A DNA stretch of 64,000 bases from Vibrio sp. 14G-20. GTDB taxonomy: Bacteria; Pseudomonadota; Gammaproteobacteria; Enterobacterales; Vibrionaceae. Where the stretch lies: contig NZ_JAPHPW010000004.1 in assembly GCF_026241515.1 (NCBI RefSeq), forward strand, positions 186,001 through 250,000, written 5' to 3'. The position numbers were made by a program, and so were the translations under genes. Below the pieces are notes generated by a model. It had not been told where the DNA came from. It worked only from the letters and a program-made list of their open reading frames with translations, and ran no database searches. This document shows, piece after piece, positions 63,123-64,000 of this stretch. Position 1 is the first letter of the stretch; each line of letters starts with the position of its first letter.

Positions 63123-64000
63123 ATGAGTGATAAAACCAAAAACAAACCATTACCTTCCTTTATTGAAGAACGCTTGAGCTTCTATATTCAAGACCTAATT
63201 ACCCAGAACCAAAGCCAAAAACACTTGGTATTGGGTAAACGTCCATCGCGCGACGCCGTTGTCTTGCAAAGCAATGATTATTTGTCTTTGTCGCACAACA
63301 AAGCAATCCAACAAGCTCACCAAGCTGCGATCTGTGAGCACGATGACAACGTCGTGATGTCTGCGATTTTCTTACAAGATGCAGACTCTAAACCTGCGTT
63401 TGAAACCGAACTCGCGAACTATGTTGGAATGGAAAGTTGCCTACTTTCTCAGTCTGGTTGGGCAGCCAATATTGGGTTGCTTCAAACGATCTGTCCGCCA
63501 AATACGCCTGTGTATATCGACTTCTTTGCACACATGTCGCTATGGGAAGGTATTCGCGCGGCGGGTGCGACGGCTCACCCATTTATGCATAACAATATGA
63601 GTCATTTACGTAAGCAACTGGAACGTCATGGTTCCGGTGTGATTGTTGTCGACTCGGTTTACAGCACCATCGGTACCATTGCCCCGCTCCGCGACATCTA
63701 CGAAATGGCGCATGAGTTTGACTGCGCTGTTATCGTCGATGAATCGCACTCATTAGGAACGCACGGTGAAAAAGGTGCAGGCTTGGTGCAAGCTCTCGGG
63801 CTCAATGACCGAGTCGACTTTATCACGGTCAGCTTAGCCAAAACCTTCGCTTATCGTGCAGGCGCGATCCTTGGGCCCAAACAGCTATCCGATACTTTGC
63901 CGTTTGTCGCTTATCCCGCCATTTTTAGCTCAACTGTGTTGCCGCAAGAGGTGATTCGTTTAGAGAAAACATTGGAGGTGATTAAAGGTGCAGATGACAA
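63123..64000 (+). CDS. cqsA: CAI-1 autoinducer synthase CqsA (5' part)
   Basis: The first 292 residues, cut by the window edge. A fold-type I PLP enzyme that condenses an acyl-CoA with S-adenosylmethionine to make the CAI-1 quorum signal precursor. It is closely similar to V. cholerae CqsA: KHLVLGK, LQSNDYL, LLSQSGW, NVGLLQTIC-like block, YIDFFAHMSLWEG, HPFMHNN, VDESHSLGTHG and SLAKTFAYRAGA with the PLP Lys240 (Lys236 in V. cholerae). Whether the receptor gene cqsS follows cannot be seen here. Confidence 0.95.
   Translation, partial: MSDKTKNKPLPSFIEERLSFYIQDLITQNQSQKHLVLGKRPSRDAVVLQSNDYLSLSHNKAIQQAHQAAICEHDDNVVMSAIFLQDADSKPAFETELANYVGMESCLLSQSGWAANIGLLQTICPPNTPVYIDFFAHMSLWEGIRAAGATAHPFMHNNMSHLRKQLERHGSGVIVVDSVYSTIGTIAPLRDIYEMAHEFDCAVIVDESHSLGTHGEKGAGLVQALGLNDRVDFITVSLAKTFAYRAGAILGPKQLSDTLPFVAYPAIFSSTVLPQEVIRLEKTLEVIKGADD

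Noticed and set aside
1..64000. CRISPR, tRNA/rRNA genes, insertion sequences, prophage, integron sites
   Set aside because: No spaced repeat array, clover-leaf, transposase, integrase or attC-like set was seen anywhere in the window.

Overview
The window looks like chromosomal DNA of a marine Vibrio, probably close to the Splendidus clade. The grounds are a GC content in the low-to-mid forties, many Vibrio-type proteins (the RelV alarmone synthetase, an E. coli-type CydABX oxidase, a GbpA-like chitin-active LPMO, LrgAB, YaiL/DUF2058) and the 5' part of cqsA, the CAI-1 autoinducer synthase, at the right edge. Family names come from motifs, lengths and context recognised by eye; no database search was run. 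I saw no tRNA, rRNA, CRISPR array, insertion sequence or prophage.

Layout. 1-8.6 kb: housekeeping and small enzymes (rlmF-ygjP, a glutaredoxin-like protein, a LysR regulator facing an MFS exporter, a DUF1415 protein, a GAF-GGDEF diguanylate cyclase, a MazG-like protein, a YhhY-like acetyltransferase). The LysR-MFS spacer holds a diverged, truncated second copy of the lysR 5' end plus AT-rich DNA with a 43-residue zinc-ribbon ORF. 8.7-13.9 kb: an exported-protein cluster (secreted metallo-beta-lactamase-fold hydrolase, unknown secreted protein, His-rich periplasmic protein) opposite a LysR regulator, then a small outer-membrane barrel and a tiny secreted repeat protein. 13.9-18.4 kb: cydA-cydB-cydX under a MocR-type regulator with paired direct repeats. 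18.5-20.1 kb: a multidomain chitin LPMO. 20.4-29.9 kb: B12 uptake (btuCD) and cobalamin nucleotide-loop assembly (cobT-cobS-cobU-cobC), with astE and an M3 oligopeptidase between. 30.2-47.5 kb: mostly accessory cargo: a 29-residue basic peptide gene, a TcyP-like cystine carrier, redox genes, a sphingomyelinase with a putative membrane-anchored foldase, a lipid-related pair, and a CS1-like chaperone-usher fimbrial operon next to very AT-rich DNA. 47.5-55 kb: a conserved stretch (sbcB, lrgAB, cdd, purT, tpm, relV, ihfA). 55.6-60.2 kb: a zinc-starvation island (Zur-like repressor, dihydroorotase, gamma-carbonic-anhydrase-like protein, COG0523 GTPase, aspartoacylase-like protein) with two matching 18-bp Zur boxes. 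60.4-64 kb: an EamA exporter with a divergent MocR regulator over paired direct repeats, then cqsA.

How the genes fit together. Recurrent pairs are a regulator facing its likely target (LysR-MFS, LysR-MBL, LysR-aldo/keto reductase, AraC-DUF2804, MocR-EamA). The most coherent system is the zinc island: its dihydroorotase has Gln where the first metal-binding His of the HxH motif normally sits, which suits a stand-in enzyme for zinc-poor conditions. Other points worth a second look are the predicted export signal on RelV, the sphingomyelinase/foldase pair, the secreted MBL/His-rich cluster, a 17-bp repeat ladder after btuD, a GAGATA microsatellite between relV and ihfA, and small genes that are easily missed (cydX, the 29-residue basic peptide, two Cys-rich microproteins).
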